Assembly (NCBI RefSeq): GCF_000422325.1
Contig: NZ_AULO01000008.1
Location: forward strand, 1-64,000
Direction: 5' to 3'
DNA: 64,000 bases
From: Marinospirillum minutulum DSM 6287
GTDB lineage: Bacteria; Pseudomonadota; Gammaproteobacteria; Pseudomonadales; Halomonadaceae
The notes under the pieces were generated by a model. The model was not told the DNA's origin, made no database searches, and saw nothing but the letters and a program-made list of their open reading frames with translations. Positions 9,530-19,006 of the stretch are shown piece after piece (positions within the stretch are counted from its first letter, which is position 1; the number at the start of each line of letters is the position of its first letter). Position numbers and translations under genes: made by a program.

Positions 9530-10308
9530 CCACTTAAAGTCATCAAGGTTACATCATCTGGCCAACCAACCTGTGGGTTAGCCAAGCGTTGTAACAGGGT
9601 TTCTACGTCTCCGCCTGTAGCGGCCACCAATTGCTGCCATTCCTGTTGCCTGGCTTGTAAACCCTGCCCAGGCAATACTTCTAGCACGCCGTCACTGGCC
9701 ATACATAATTTTCCCTGTTCAGGAAAGGTGCAAGTGTAATCCTTGTAGGCCGCTCCTGGGAAGAGGCCAACAGGTAAACCTTCACCTTCTAGCTCTTTTA
9801 CTTCATTTTCACCCACAATTAAAGGTACTGGCAGATGAGCTGCCAAAGTGTAGTTTAGTTTTTTAGTAGGAATATCTAAACAGCCAAGTACAAGAGTGAT
9901 GTGTTTTTCTAACCCTGAAGCTAACAATTCTTTATTTACTCTAGCACAAAGCTCGGCAGGACTTAATTCACCTTGACTGGTGTATTTTTTTAGCAAATAC
10001 CTAAGCAAAATAGTGACTAGTGCCGAAGCAGAACCACTACCTGAGACATCGGCAATGTAAAAAACCAATTTGTTTGGTTGGGGTGACCAAAAATCTAGAA
10101 AGTCACCCGAGAGGTGGAGCGCTGGCTGCAACAGGTAATTTAACCTAAAACCTTCAACCAAGGTTAGGTTAGTTGGTAGCAGCCTGTGTTGCATTTGGTA
10201 AGCAGCTAGTTGATCTTGCTCTAACGCTTCTAGTGATCTTTTTAGTTCAGCATTTTCTTCTACTAGTTGCTGGTAATCCAAAGCGACATCTTGCTCTGGT
10301 TTGCTCAT
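9523..10308 (-). CDS. PP2C-type (SpoIIE-like) serine phosphatase
   Basis: After about 40 residues of predicted coiled coil (QQLVEENAELKRSLEALEQDQ), a SpoIIE/PP2C phosphatase domain fills the rest. Metal-binding motifs are SGDFLDFW, IADVSGSGSASALV, MASDGVLEVL and GWPDDVTLMTL. It should dephosphorylate the STAS protein encoded immediately downstream. Many relatives carry an N-terminal receiver domain. Here there is none, and the 32-base gap to mlaA leaves no room for one. The ATG at 10308 (RBS AGAGGTG) is preferred over a GTG two codons earlier. Confidence 0.85.
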   Translation of the reverse strand: MSKPEQDVALDYQQLVEENAELKRSLEALEQDQLAAYQMQHRLLPTNLTLVEGFRLNYLLQPALHLSGDFLDFWSPQPNKLVFYIADVSGSGSASALVTILLRYLLKKYTSQGELSPAELCARVNKELLASGLEKHITLVLGCLDIPTKKLNYTLAAHLPVPLIVGENEVKELEGEGLPVGLFPGAAYKDYTCTFPEQGKLCMASDGVLEVLPGQGLQARQQEWQQLVAATGGDVETLLQRLANPQVGWPDDVTLMTLSGC

Positions 10309-10340
10309 GCACACCTCTTTACGCTTTAACTAACAGCCAA

Positions 10341-11102
10341 TTAATCGGCAAAGTCAGCTTCATCAAAGTAGAAGTCATCATCCTCTAAAAAAGGATCAGA
10401 CTCAAGACGTCCATCCTTCACAAGAAAATCACGACGCTGTAAATACGCATCACGAATAAAAGAGTAGCGATCACCTTTTATAAGTTGTTCTGCATCTAAA
10501 ACGCCTTCACGCAGTTGTACAACCTGCAAAGCACTTAAACTCCAACGCACTTCTTTGCTTTTAACAACATAAGGCACAGGGTTAAGGTAGTAATAATCAA
10601 CAGGCAAAGAAACTGTGTGGCTTAAGGTTTGCCCACCTAAAAAAGGCCAAACTAGGTAGGGTCCTTCTGGTAAACCCCAAGTATTTAAAGTTTGCCCAAA
10701 ATCTTCTTGGCTTCTTTGCAAGCTTAGTAAAGGGGTTGCCACTTCAAACAAACCTAGAACACCCACAGTGGAATTAAGCGTAAAGCGGGTTAAGTCTTTA
10801 CCTGCATCTAGGGGTTTGAACTGCAAAAGGTTGTTGGCAACATTAGAGGTTTCGCCTAGGTTAGAAAAAAAGTTTTGTACTCCTTGGCGTACAAACTTAG
10901 GCGTAATAAACCTATAGCCCTTGGCTAGCGGTTTAAGTGCCCAAGCATCGACCTTTTCGTTAAAGCTAAAAACTTTACGATTCAAACTTTCATAAGGGTC
11001 ATCATTGTATTTAGGCTGCTCTTTGGGTGCAGAAGTTGAGCAGCCCATTAAATTCACAACAACCAGCAAACCTAACCAACTAGCATACTTGGGGTGCTGC
11101 AT
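10341..11102 (-). CDS. mlaA: Outer-membrane lipoprotein MlaA (VacJ)
   Basis: This 253-residue lipoprotein has lipobox LMGC with the lipidated cysteine at 21. Family motifs are YESLNRKVFSFNEKVDAWALKPLA, FFSNLGETSNVANNLLQ, and EDFGQTLNTWGLPEGPYLVWPFLG. MlaA removes mislocalised phospholipids from the outer leaflet and passes them to the Mla pathway. The acidic C-terminus (DPFLEDDDFYFDEADF) is common in the family. It starts 4 bases after the FabH-like gene and is followed by the PP2C/STAS pair, a linkage I recall also from Pseudomonas. Confidence 0.93.
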   Translation of the reverse strand: MQHPKYASWLGLLVVVNLMGCSTSAPKEQPKYNDDPYESLNRKVFSFNEKVDAWALKPLAKGYRFITPKFVRQGVQNFFSNLGETSNVANNLLQFKPLDAGKDLTRFTLNSTVGVLGLFEVATPLLSLQRSQEDFGQTLNTWGLPEGPYLVWPFLGGQTLSHTVSLPVDYYYLNPVPYVVKSKEVRWSLSALQVVQLREGVLDAEQLIKGDRYSFIRDAYLQRRDFLVKDGRLESDPFLEDDDFYFDEADFAD

Positions 11103-11106
11103 CTAC

Positions 11107-12234
11107 TTAAGCTACCTTACGGACTAACAAACAACCAGCCGAATAACCTGCACCAAAAGAGCAAATAACACCTAAATCACCAGCTTTTAAATCGTGGTTA
11201 TGCAAATGGAAGGCAATAATTGAACCTGCCGAGCTGGTATTAGCATAGCGGTCTAAAATAACCGGTGCTTCTTCAGCCGTTGCTTCACGACCTAAAACAC
11301 GGCGGGAAATTAATTGATTCATACTTAGGTTAGCCTGATGTAACCAAAGGCGAGACAAGTCTTCGGCAGCAATATTATTTAGCTGCAACGTTTCGCTAAT
11401 CATGGCTGCGACCATAGGGCAAACTTCTTTAAATACTTTGCGCCCTTCTTGCACAAAAAGCTTATCTAGTTTACCAAGGCCTGCTTCATCACAACGGTTT
11501 AAAAAACCAGCATTGTTACGAATATTATTAGAAAACTGCGTTATTAGTTTGGAAGCAAACACTTCAAAGGTATGCTTTTTTCCTTCTGCTAATTCGGCTG
11601 CTTCTAAAATAACCGCTGTACAAGCATCACCAAAAATAAAGTGGCTATCACGATCACGAAAATTCAAGTGGGCGCTACAAATTTCAGGGTTAACCATTAG
11701 CACTCGCTTTGCTTGCCCTGCTTGAATGGCGCTATAACCTGCTTGAATGCCGAAGGTGGCACTAGAGCAAGCCACGTTCATATCATAAGCATAACCGCCT
11801 GCACCCAAGAGCTGCTGCACTTCTACCGCTACTGCAGGGTAAGCACGCTGTGGGTTAGAACAAGCTAGAATAACTAAATCAATATCAGCAGCCTGCAAAC
11901 CTGCTTTTTCTAGAGCTTCTTTAGCAGCAGTAACGGCCATTTCTGCTTGAATTGAAGGTTCATCGTTGCTGCGTTCTGGTAGGTAGGGCTTCATACGGTC
12001 AGGATTAAGTACACCGTCTCTGTCCATAACAAAGCGGCTTTTAATACCGGATGCTTTTTCAATGAATTCTGCGCTAGAAGGTGTTTTAGCTTCTAGATCA
12101 CCTGCTTCTATAGCAGCTGCGTGCTCTTGGTTATAATTAGTAACCCAAGTATTGAACGAAGCAACTAGCTCTTCATTACTAATGCTTTGCTTAGGGGTAA
12201 AAAGGCCAGTTCCAGTTATCAATACACGTTTCAT
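11107..12234 (-). CDS. Beta-ketoacyl-ACP synthase III (FabH-like)
   Basis: This 375-residue thiolase-fold condensing enzyme has the FabH catalytic triad: Cys156 (NVACSSATF), His299 (WLHQAN) and Asn332 (YANTSSAGS). It is longer than E. coli FabH (317), with an insertion near residues 30-95. It matches the longer class that includes Pseudomonas acyl-CoA-priming synthases, so it may use an acyl-CoA other than acetyl-CoA. The ATG at 12234 is chosen (GAGA upstream) because the longer ORF would overlap the preceding gene. It lies 17 bases downstream of the hydrolase-like gene and 4 bases upstream of mlaA. Confidence 0.88.
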   Translation of the reverse strand: MKRVLITGTGLFTPKQSISNEELVASFNTWVTNYNQEHAAAIEAGDLEAKTPSSAEFIEKASGIKSRFVMDRDGVLNPDRMKPYLPERSNDEPSIQAEMAVTAAKEALEKAGLQAADIDLVILACSNPQRAYPAVAVEVQQLLGAGGYAYDMNVACSSATFGIQAGYSAIQAGQAKRVLMVNPEICSAHLNFRDRDSHFIFGDACTAVILEAAELAEGKKHTFEVFASKLITQFSNNIRNNAGFLNRCDEAGLGKLDKLFVQEGRKVFKEVCPMVAAMISETLQLNNIAAEDLSRLWLHQANLSMNQLISRRVLGREATAEEAPVILDRYANTSSAGSIIAFHLHNHDLKAGDLGVICSFGAGYSAGCLLVRKVA

Positions 12235-12251
12235 AAGTATCTCATTTATAT

Positions 12252-13172
12252 TTAGGGCAATTCTTTTAGCCAATTAAGGAGTAGAGGATAATAATCTTGT
12301 TCCGCTGTTTCATGTAAGCAGAGTTCAGAACGCTTGTAATTTTTTTGGTTTCCAACACGGCGACCTAGCTTAATTAAGCGAGCATTGTGATCACCCAAAT
12401 CAAACATAAAAGCCCGAGCATCGGTTTCACTACCACGCCAAGACCTGTGCAGACTGGCAAAATAAAGGCTAGGCGGCCAATCAAGCTTTTTCACTTCACT
12501 TAGGTAGTCAAAGTTATCTTTGCTTTGCCAGGTGCCATTTAAACAGCACAAAGCCTCTTGATAAAAATTAAGGCTTTCATTAGAGCGCCCTAATTTGAGC
12601 TTTATAGCAGGAATATAACCCAAAAGCTTACCCAGTAGATTAACTCCCCGCCTATGCACCCAATTAACCCAAAAACTTTTAACAGCGCCGGTTGGTTGTG
12701 ATTCACGAAAAGGGCTAAAGTGCACTAGTGTTTGAATGTTTGTTAGTTTTTCTGGGTTACGTGCTAAATACTTAGCCAGCAACAGGCTTCCAAAACCCTG
12801 CCCTATCCAAATTTGTTTTTCTAGCTGAGCCGTTTTATTCATGGTTGCAACCAGCTTGGGCAGGTCTTCTACTAGGGCTTCTTCTACACCAAATGCTAGG
12901 TTGCTTAATGATTTAGTATCTAGGTGACGGCCTCTTAGCTCAGCTAAATAAACATCATAACCCTCGCGTGCTAAAACGTAGGCCAAGCCTGTTTGTGTGT
13001 CTGCATCATGAAAACAGCTAGCGTCATCCATTAAGCCATGCAGCATAAACACAGCCTGTCCAGAAGCTTGTTCTGGGTGAATGCGTAGCAAGTGTGCAAA
13101 CTGTTGATTTGCTACAGGTATATTTAACCGTTCTTTAACAATAGAAGCGGATAATGCACTCTTATAACTCAT
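12252..13172 (-). CDS. Alpha/beta-hydrolase-fold protein lacking the nucleophile serine
   Basis: This 306-residue protein has the fold's HGLMDD oxyanion strand (45-50) and a lid-like middle, with a possible acid and a terminal His region (DLGDHNARLI, LHETAEQDYYPLLLNWL). The nucleophile elbow normally reads G-x-S-x-G; here it reads GQGFG (124-128), so the serine is replaced by glycine. It may be catalytically inactive, act as a binding or scaffold protein, or use a different residue. It is co-directional with the FabH-like gene (17-base gap), which suggests a role in acyl-group metabolism. Confidence 0.8.
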   Translation of the reverse strand: MSYKSALSASIVKERLNIPVANQQFAHLLRIHPEQASGQAVFMLHGLMDDASCFHDADTQTGLAYVLAREGYDVYLAELRGRHLDTKSLSNLAFGVEEALVEDLPKLVATMNKTAQLEKQIWIGQGFGSLLLAKYLARNPEKLTNIQTLVHFSPFRESQPTGAVKSFWVNWVHRRGVNLLGKLLGYIPAIKLKLGRSNESLNFYQEALCCLNGTWQSKDNFDYLSEVKKLDWPPSLYFASLHRSWRGSETDARAFMFDLGDHNARLIKLGRRVGNQKNYKRSELCLHETAEQDYYPLLLNWLKELP

Positions 13173-13260
13173 ACCTACCTCCCTGCTGGTTACTAGGCAT
13201 TATCTTACGCTCGTACAAAGCAATAAACTCATCAAATAATAACTCTAAAAAGATAAACGT

Positions 13261-16200
13261 TTAGGTTACTAGCCTAGTCCAAGCTTCTGCTAGTCTACGA
13301 GCAGAAACCACCTGTTGCGTTCCTAGTTGCTGAGCATAAAGAGAAACACGGTATTCCTCAATTAACCAGCGGTAATCAGCCAGAGCTTGACTGACTTCGC
13401 CTTGCTGCTGCATTGCAGTATAACGATTTTCCCAGTCTTGCCAGAGGATTTCTAGTTCTTCTGCGATACGCTGATCTCTTACTCTATCTCTGCTGGCTTT
13501 TTCTAGGCGTACTTCTAAAGCTTTTAAGTACCTAGGGTAGTGAGCTAGCCAGCTACCTGCTTGCCAAATGAAGCCAACAACGAACAGCCTGTTTAATTGT
13601 CGACGCGCATCTTGAAAAGTTAATGCACTGGCTAAATCTAACTTGCCTTTTAATTTAGCCGCTAGGGGCACTTGTGCTTCCAGCGCTGCTTTGGCTAACT
13701 TTACTTTCTCTGTCGCTGCTGGCACCCAGGCTGCTTGGTGTTTTTCTAATAAAGCCTGAAAAGCGGTTTCATCTCTAGGCCAGAGTTCGGCATTATCCGC
13801 TAAAAAAACTTCTCTTACACTGCTATTTAACAAATCATCAATTAAAGCCTGACGTGTGCCTATTTTTGTAAACATTAAGGCTAGCTTGTCTAAACCAGGT
13901 AACTGGGTTTGTAGGTATTTATCTTTTTGCGGCAGGCTTAAACGAATTAAACGCACTAGGCCTTTTTCTGTCGCAAATTGTGCTTTGGCTGGGCTATCAA
14001 ACAGTGTAACGCCGACACTTGCGCCTTCATCCACTAAAGCAGGGAAGGCTTGAATTTTTACGCCTGCTTGTTGTTGCTCTAACACCTGCGGCAATTCACC
14101 AAAATTCCAATCTGTTGCGCCACTGGCTTTTAACTGCCCTGAATCTAAGGCTTGGGTAGCGGCCTGCATTTGCCCTGCAAACTTTTTGCGTAGTTGGGCT
14201 AAGTCTCGCCCCTGCCCTAATTTTTCACCTTTTTCTGACAGCACGTAAAAATTCATTAAAAGGTGATCGGGTAAAACTATACTTTCCCAAAGCTGTTCAT
14301 CTATTTTTACGCCGGTGGTTTTATAAAAGAACAAGCCTAGTGCTTTACCTAAAGGCAAATCATCGGGTACTAGCGCCTGTAAAGCAGCATCTATGTAATC
14401 AGGTAAAGGAACAAAATTCTTACGCACCTGCTTAGGTAAACCGCGCATCATCGCCAAACATTTTTCACGTAATAACCCTGGCACTAGCCATTCTAGGCGG
14501 GTTTCTGGTAGCTGGCTAAGCATGGCAACGGGTACTTGCATACTCACGCCATCGTCAATTTCGCTGGGGGCGAAGTTGTATTGCAACTGCCAGCTAATGC
14601 CTTTCCAAGTTAAAATATCTGGAAAAAGATCATCGGTGATTTCATCGGTGGTACGGGCTAGCAGCTCTTCTTTTGTTAGTAATAATAATTGTGGGTTGGT
14701 TGCTTCTTCTTTTTTGCGCCAGCTTTCAAAACTTGCTCCACGGCAAATTTCTTCAGGTATGCGGCTGGCATAAAAATCGTAAAGCACTTCGTCATCGACC
14801 AGAATATCGCGCTTACGGGCTTTGTCTTCCAGTACCAGCACTTCATCTAACAAGGCTTGGTTGTGCGCCATAAAAGGGGCTTTAGTGGCGTAATTACCTT
14901 CCACTAAACCTGAGCGAATAAAAATCTCATGGCAGAGTTCTGGGTCATGCTTGGCATAGTCAATTTTACGGCCTGCCACTAAGGGCAAGCCAAACAGGGT
15001 TACTTTTTCATAAGCGGCAACACGCGCTGCACGCTTTTCCCAATGGGGTGATGAATAATCACGCTTAATTAAATGCTCGGCTAAAGGCTCCGCCCATTCT
15101 GGCTCTATTTTGGCAACTAGGCGGGCAAATAAACGGGTGGTTTCAACTAGTTCCGAGGCCATAATCCACTTGGGCGGCTTTTTAGCTAACTTAGAACCTG
15201 GGTGAACAAAAAACTTACGGTTACGTGCGCCTAAAAACTCTTTGTTTTCTTGCTGCATCCCCAAGTTCGAAAGCAAACCCGCTAGCAACGCTTGGTGCAG
15301 GGCAATTGCATCGGCTGGCTGGCTGTTTTCTTTTAAGCCAATTTCACGGCATAACAGTTTTAATTGGTGGTGGGTGTCTCGCCATTCACGCATCCGCAGC
15401 CAAGATAAAAAGTTCTTTTTGCAATAACTACGCAACTGACTGGCGGTTAAATCTTGGCGCTGGGTTTCATAAGCACGCCACAAGTTCACCAAAGCAGCAA
15501 AATCAGAAGTAGGGTCAGCCCACTGGGCATGGGCTTGGTCTGCCGCTTGTTGGTGTTCAACAGGGCGTTCTCTAGGGTCTTGCAGGGTAAGTGCCGAGGT
15601 AATAATCAACACTTCTTGCAAGCTGCCACGCTGTGAAGCTTCCAGCAGCATACGTGCAAGGCGAGGATCAACCGGCAAACGCGCCAGCTTTCGCCCTAGC
15701 TGGGTTAAGTCATTGCGAGCCGTTACTGCGCCTAATTCAAACAGCAAACGAAAACCGTCTTTAATGGTGCGGCTATCGGGTGGCTCTAAAAAAGAAAAAT
15801 CTTCAATGTTGCCAAGCTTTAAAGACAACATTTGCAGAATAACCGCAGCTAGGTTGGTGCGGCGTATTTCGGGTTCTGTAAATGAAGGGCGGCCATTAAA
15901 ATCCTCCTCGCTGTACAAACGAATGCACAAACCTTCTGCCACACGGCCACAACGCCCAGCACGCTGATTAGCACTGGCTTGAGAAATTGCCTCGATAGGA
16001 AGGCGCTGCACACCGGCTCGCACGCTATAACGGCTAATTCTGGCAATGCCTGGGTCAATTACATAACGAATGCCTGGCACAGTTAGCGAGGTTTCAGCGA
16101 CGTTAGTGGCTAAAACCACCTTGCGCTGGTTAGAGGGTTGGAAGATTTTTTGCTGCTCGCCTGCGGGAAGACGAGCATAAAGGGGTAACACTTGGGTATG

Positions 16201-17163
16201 GCGAAACTGCCCAAAGTTTTGTGCTTTGCGTATTTCATGCGCCATTTCACGAATTTCACGCTCGCCCGGCAAGAAAATTAACACATCCCTTGGGCCATGC
16301 AGCCAGCCTTTACTGGCTTCGGCATTTTCTATGCTTTCTAATGCCTGCAAAACACCCTGCTGTAAGGTTAAATCGGCGGTGTCTGGGTCGTCGGTTAATA
16401 GCGGCTGGTATTCCAACTGCACCGGATAAGTGCGGCCAGAGACTTCAATAATTGGGCAATCATTAAAATGTTTTGAAAAGCGCTCTAGGTCGATGGTGGC
16501 CGAGGTAATAATGACTTTTAAATCAGGACGGCGTGGCAGAATGCGCTTTAAATAACCGAGTAAGAAATCAATATTTAAGCTGCGCTCATGCGCTTCATCA
16601 ATAATGATGACTTCATAGCGGTTTAGAAAAGGGTCTTTTTGCGTTTCTGCCAGTAAAATACCATCGGTCATTAGCTTAATCAGCGTGTTATCGCTTTGCT
16701 GATCGTGAAAACGGACTTGGTAGCCCACCTGCTCACCTAAAGGCACTGCTAGCTCTTCAGCCAAACGCTGGGCAACCGAACGGGCGGCTAAACGTCTTGG
16801 TTGGGTATGACCAATTAAACCCCGCGCCCCTAAGCCAAGTTCTAGGCAAATTTTAGGTAACTGGGTGGTTTTACCTGAACCCGTTTCACCGGCTATTACT
16901 AAGACTTGGTTTTCTTTGAGTGCTGCAAGAATTTTTTCGCGGTGTTCACTAACGGGTAAGTCTGGATAATTTAGCTTAGGCCAAACCGTTCTATGCTGCT
17001 CAACTTTAGCAACCGAGGCTTCTAGCTTGGCTCTTAACTTAGCTTGCTGGCTAGCCGCACTAGGCTGACCAGCCAGTTTTCGCAGTTTATGTAGCTGCCT
17101 GCTAAAGGGGTGTACATCTTTTAGCAGGCATTGCTGCAATAACGCTTGTTCCGACTTAAACAT
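13261..17163 (-). CDS. hrpA: ATP-dependent RNA helicase HrpA
   Basis: The 1,300-residue length is typical of HrpA. DEAH-box helicase core: Walker A GETGSGKT (92-99), IIIDEAHERSL near 190, SATID, TNVAETSLTVPGI and QRAGRCGRV, followed by HA2/OB and a long C-terminal HrpA domain. It acts on mRNA and stalled ribosomes. It stands alone, 42 bases downstream of the next upstream gene on the same strand (fadD-like). Confidence 0.97.
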   Translation of the reverse strand: MFKSEQALLQQCLLKDVHPFSRQLHKLRKLAGQPSAASQQAKLRAKLEASVAKVEQHRTVWPKLNYPDLPVSEHREKILAALKENQVLVIAGETGSGKTTQLPKICLELGLGARGLIGHTQPRRLAARSVAQRLAEELAVPLGEQVGYQVRFHDQQSDNTLIKLMTDGILLAETQKDPFLNRYEVIIIDEAHERSLNIDFLLGYLKRILPRRPDLKVIITSATIDLERFSKHFNDCPIIEVSGRTYPVQLEYQPLLTDDPDTADLTLQQGVLQALESIENAEASKGWLHGPRDVLIFLPGEREIREMAHEIRKAQNFGQFRHTQVLPLYARLPAGEQQKIFQPSNQRKVVLATNVAETSLTVPGIRYVIDPGIARISRYSVRAGVQRLPIEAISQASANQRAGRCGRVAEGLCIRLYSEEDFNGRPSFTEPEIRRTNLAAVILQMLSLKLGNIEDFSFLEPPDSRTIKDGFRLLFELGAVTARNDLTQLGRKLARLPVDPRLARMLLEASQRGSLQEVLIITSALTLQDPRERPVEHQQAADQAHAQWADPTSDFAALVNLWRAYETQRQDLTASQLRSYCKKNFLSWLRMREWRDTHHQLKLLCREIGLKENSQPADAIALHQALLAGLLSNLGMQQENKEFLGARNRKFFVHPGSKLAKKPPKWIMASELVETTRLFARLVAKIEPEWAEPLAEHLIKRDYSSPHWEKRAARVAAYEKVTLFGLPLVAGRKIDYAKHDPELCHEIFIRSGLVEGNYATKAPFMAHNQALLDEVLVLEDKARKRDILVDDEVLYDFYASRIPEEICRGASFESWRKKEEATNPQLLLLTKEELLARTTDEITDDLFPDILTWKGISWQLQYNFAPSEIDDGVSMQVPVAMLSQLPETRLEWLVPGLLREKCLAMMRGLPKQVRKNFVPLPDYIDAALQALVPDDLPLGKALGLFFYKTTGVKIDEQLWESIVLPDHLLMNFYVLSEKGEKLGQGRDLAQLRKKFAGQMQAATQALDSGQLKASGATDWNFGELPQVLEQQQAGVKIQAFPALVDEGASVGVTLFDSPAKAQFATEKGLVRLIRLSLPQKDKYLQTQLPGLDKLALMFTKIGTRQALIDDLLNSSVREVFLADNAELWPRDETAFQALLEKHQAAWVPAATEKVKLAKAALEAQVPLAAKLKGKLDLASALTFQDARRQLNRLFVVGFIWQAGSWLAHYPRYLKALEVRLEKASRDRVRDQRIAEELEILWQDWENRYTAMQQQGEVSQALADYRWLIEEYRVSLYAQQLGTQQVVSARRLAEAWTRLVT

Positions 17164-17205
17164 GGTGGCTCTTTGGTAACTTAAAGCCGACTAGTATAAC
17201 TGAAA

Positions 17206-18831
17206 CTAGTTAGCTTCATCACGTAGTTGCCTACGCAACACCTTACCAACGTTTGTTTTAGGTAATTCATCTCTGAATTCAAAATGGCGTGGCACTTTGT
17301 AAGCAGTTAAGCGTTTTTTGCACCACTCACGCACTTCCTTGACTGTTAAATTACCAGAACGAGAAACAATAAAGACTTTAACGGCTTCACCACTTTTCTC
17401 ATCAGGCACGCCTATAGCAGCCACTTCAAGCACATCAGGGTGAGAGGCAATAACATCTTCTATTTCATTAGGGTAAACATTAAAGCCAGACATATTAATC
17501 ATGTCTTTTTTACGGTCTACAATGCGAACGTAACCATCGTCTTGAATAACCGCAACATCACCAGTACGAAACCAACCATCAGCCGTTAGAACTTTGGCTG
17601 TTTCCTCTGGCTGCTGCCAATAGCCTTTCATTACTTGAGGGCCGCGAATGCAGAGCTCACCGGCCTCACCTGTGGCTAGACTTCTGCCATTTTCATCAAT
17701 AACTTTAATTTCGGTACTACCCACCGGCTTACCAATACTGCCAAGTTGAATGGCTCTTAGTGGGTTGAAGGTAGCGACGGGGGAGGTTTCTGTTAAGCCA
17801 TAGCCTTCAGCAATATCGCTTCCTGTTACTGCTTTCCATTGCTCAGCGGCTGTTTTAGTGAGTGCCATACCACCTGAAATGGTTAGTTTTAAACTACTAA
17901 AGTCGAGCGCTTTAAAGTCGTCACGGTTACACAGGGCAACAAACAGGGTGTTTAAACCTACAAAGCCAGTAAAGTGGTTGTTTTTAAGTTCTTTTACAAA
18001 ATTAGGTAAATCACGTGGGTTGGTAATTAACAAGGAATGATTACCCTGTTCCATCATCACCATGCAGTTAACCGTAAAAGTGTAAATATGGTACATAGGC
18101 AAGGGCGCAACGACAGTTTCACCACCTTCATTGAGTACGCTATCGATTACTCCCCTGGCCTGCAACATATTTGCTACTAGGTTTTTGTGGCTTAGCATCG
18201 CTCCCTTAGCTACACCTGTTGTACCGCCTGTGTATTGTAAAATAGCGATATCTTCTAGCTTTGCTCTGGTAGGAACCCAGTGGCCTTTACGACCCAAGTG
18301 TAAGGCTTTACGAAAAGGTATGGCATAGGGTAAACGGTAGGCTGGCACCATCTTCTTAACATACTTAACTACCTTATTAATGGCATGGCGCTTAATGAAG
18401 GGGTGCATATCACCCAATTCAGTTACAAATACATGCTTGAGGTTAGTTAAACGCAATACCTTTTGTACACTACGTGCCATATTAGCCAATACAACAATGG
18501 CTCTTGCACCTGAGTCATTAAACTGGTGCTCCATCTCTCTTTCTGAATAAAGAGGGTTGGTATTTACTACCACTAAACCCGCCCTTAAGGCACCGAACAC
18601 TGCAACAGGGAACATTAAAGTATTAGGTAATTGAATCGCTATGCGATCACCTTCTTTAAGGTCCGTATTATTTTGTAAGTAGGCGGCAAAGTAGCGACTT
18701 TTTTCTTCTAACTGTCCATAAGTAATCGTTTTACCCATACAGGTAAAGGCTGGCCGGTCTGCAAAACGCGCACAGGACTCATCAAATACCTGTAATACCG
18801 ACTCATAACGACTCATATCGATTTCTGTCAT
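17206..18831 (-). CDS. fadD: Long-chain fatty-acid-CoA ligase (FadD-like)
   Basis: This 541-residue AMP-binding enzyme activates fatty acids to acyl-CoA. Motifs: ILQYTGGTTGVAKGAML (P-loop), EGYGLTETSPVATFNP, GWFRTGDVAVIQDDGYVRIVDRKKDMI (linker and hinge), and terminal PKTNVGKVLRRQLRDE with the catalytic lysine. I choose ATG 18831 because GCGAGG lies six bases ahead of it; an upstream ATG 12 codons earlier lacks a comparable site. Another CoA ligase gene lies upstream but is separated by a clear terminator. Confidence 0.9.
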   Translation of the reverse strand: MTEIDMSRYESVLQVFDESCARFADRPAFTCMGKTITYGQLEEKSRYFAAYLQNNTDLKEGDRIAIQLPNTLMFPVAVFGALRAGLVVVNTNPLYSEREMEHQFNDSGARAIVVLANMARSVQKVLRLTNLKHVFVTELGDMHPFIKRHAINKVVKYVKKMVPAYRLPYAIPFRKALHLGRKGHWVPTRAKLEDIAILQYTGGTTGVAKGAMLSHKNLVANMLQARGVIDSVLNEGGETVVAPLPMYHIYTFTVNCMVMMEQGNHSLLITNPRDLPNFVKELKNNHFTGFVGLNTLFVALCNRDDFKALDFSSLKLTISGGMALTKTAAEQWKAVTGSDIAEGYGLTETSPVATFNPLRAIQLGSIGKPVGSTEIKVIDENGRSLATGEAGELCIRGPQVMKGYWQQPEETAKVLTADGWFRTGDVAVIQDDGYVRIVDRKKDMINMSGFNVYPNEIEDVIASHPDVLEVAAIGVPDEKSGEAVKVFIVSRSGNLTVKEVREWCKKRLTAYKVPRHFEFRDELPKTNVGKVLRRQLRDEAN

Positions 18832-18948
18832 ACCAAACCTCGCCAGCTTATTATTGTTGATTAGCAAGTGACGTGCTGACTTTAAGTCTAGTTAATTAAC
18901 TAGCACACACATCAATTCAAACGCTTGTTTACTATAACCCGTAGTGAT

Positions 18949-18976
18949 AAAAAAAAGCCAGCCCTAAGGCTGGCTT
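18949..18976 (-). terminator. Rho-independent terminator after the medium-chain CoA ligase gene
   Basis: AAGCCAGCC / GGCTGGCTT form a perfect 9-bp stem with a four-base loop, followed on the minus strand by six more T. It lies 30 bases past the stop of the 19007-20638 gene and separates it from fadD. Confidence 0.9.
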
Positions 18977-19006
18977 GAATTTGCTGTAAGGCAAAAAAGG
19001 CTTAAA

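Noticed and set aside
13173-13260. Palindromic TAAACGTTTA near the hrpA upstream/downstream border
   Set aside because: No loop and no adequate stem; too weak for a terminator.
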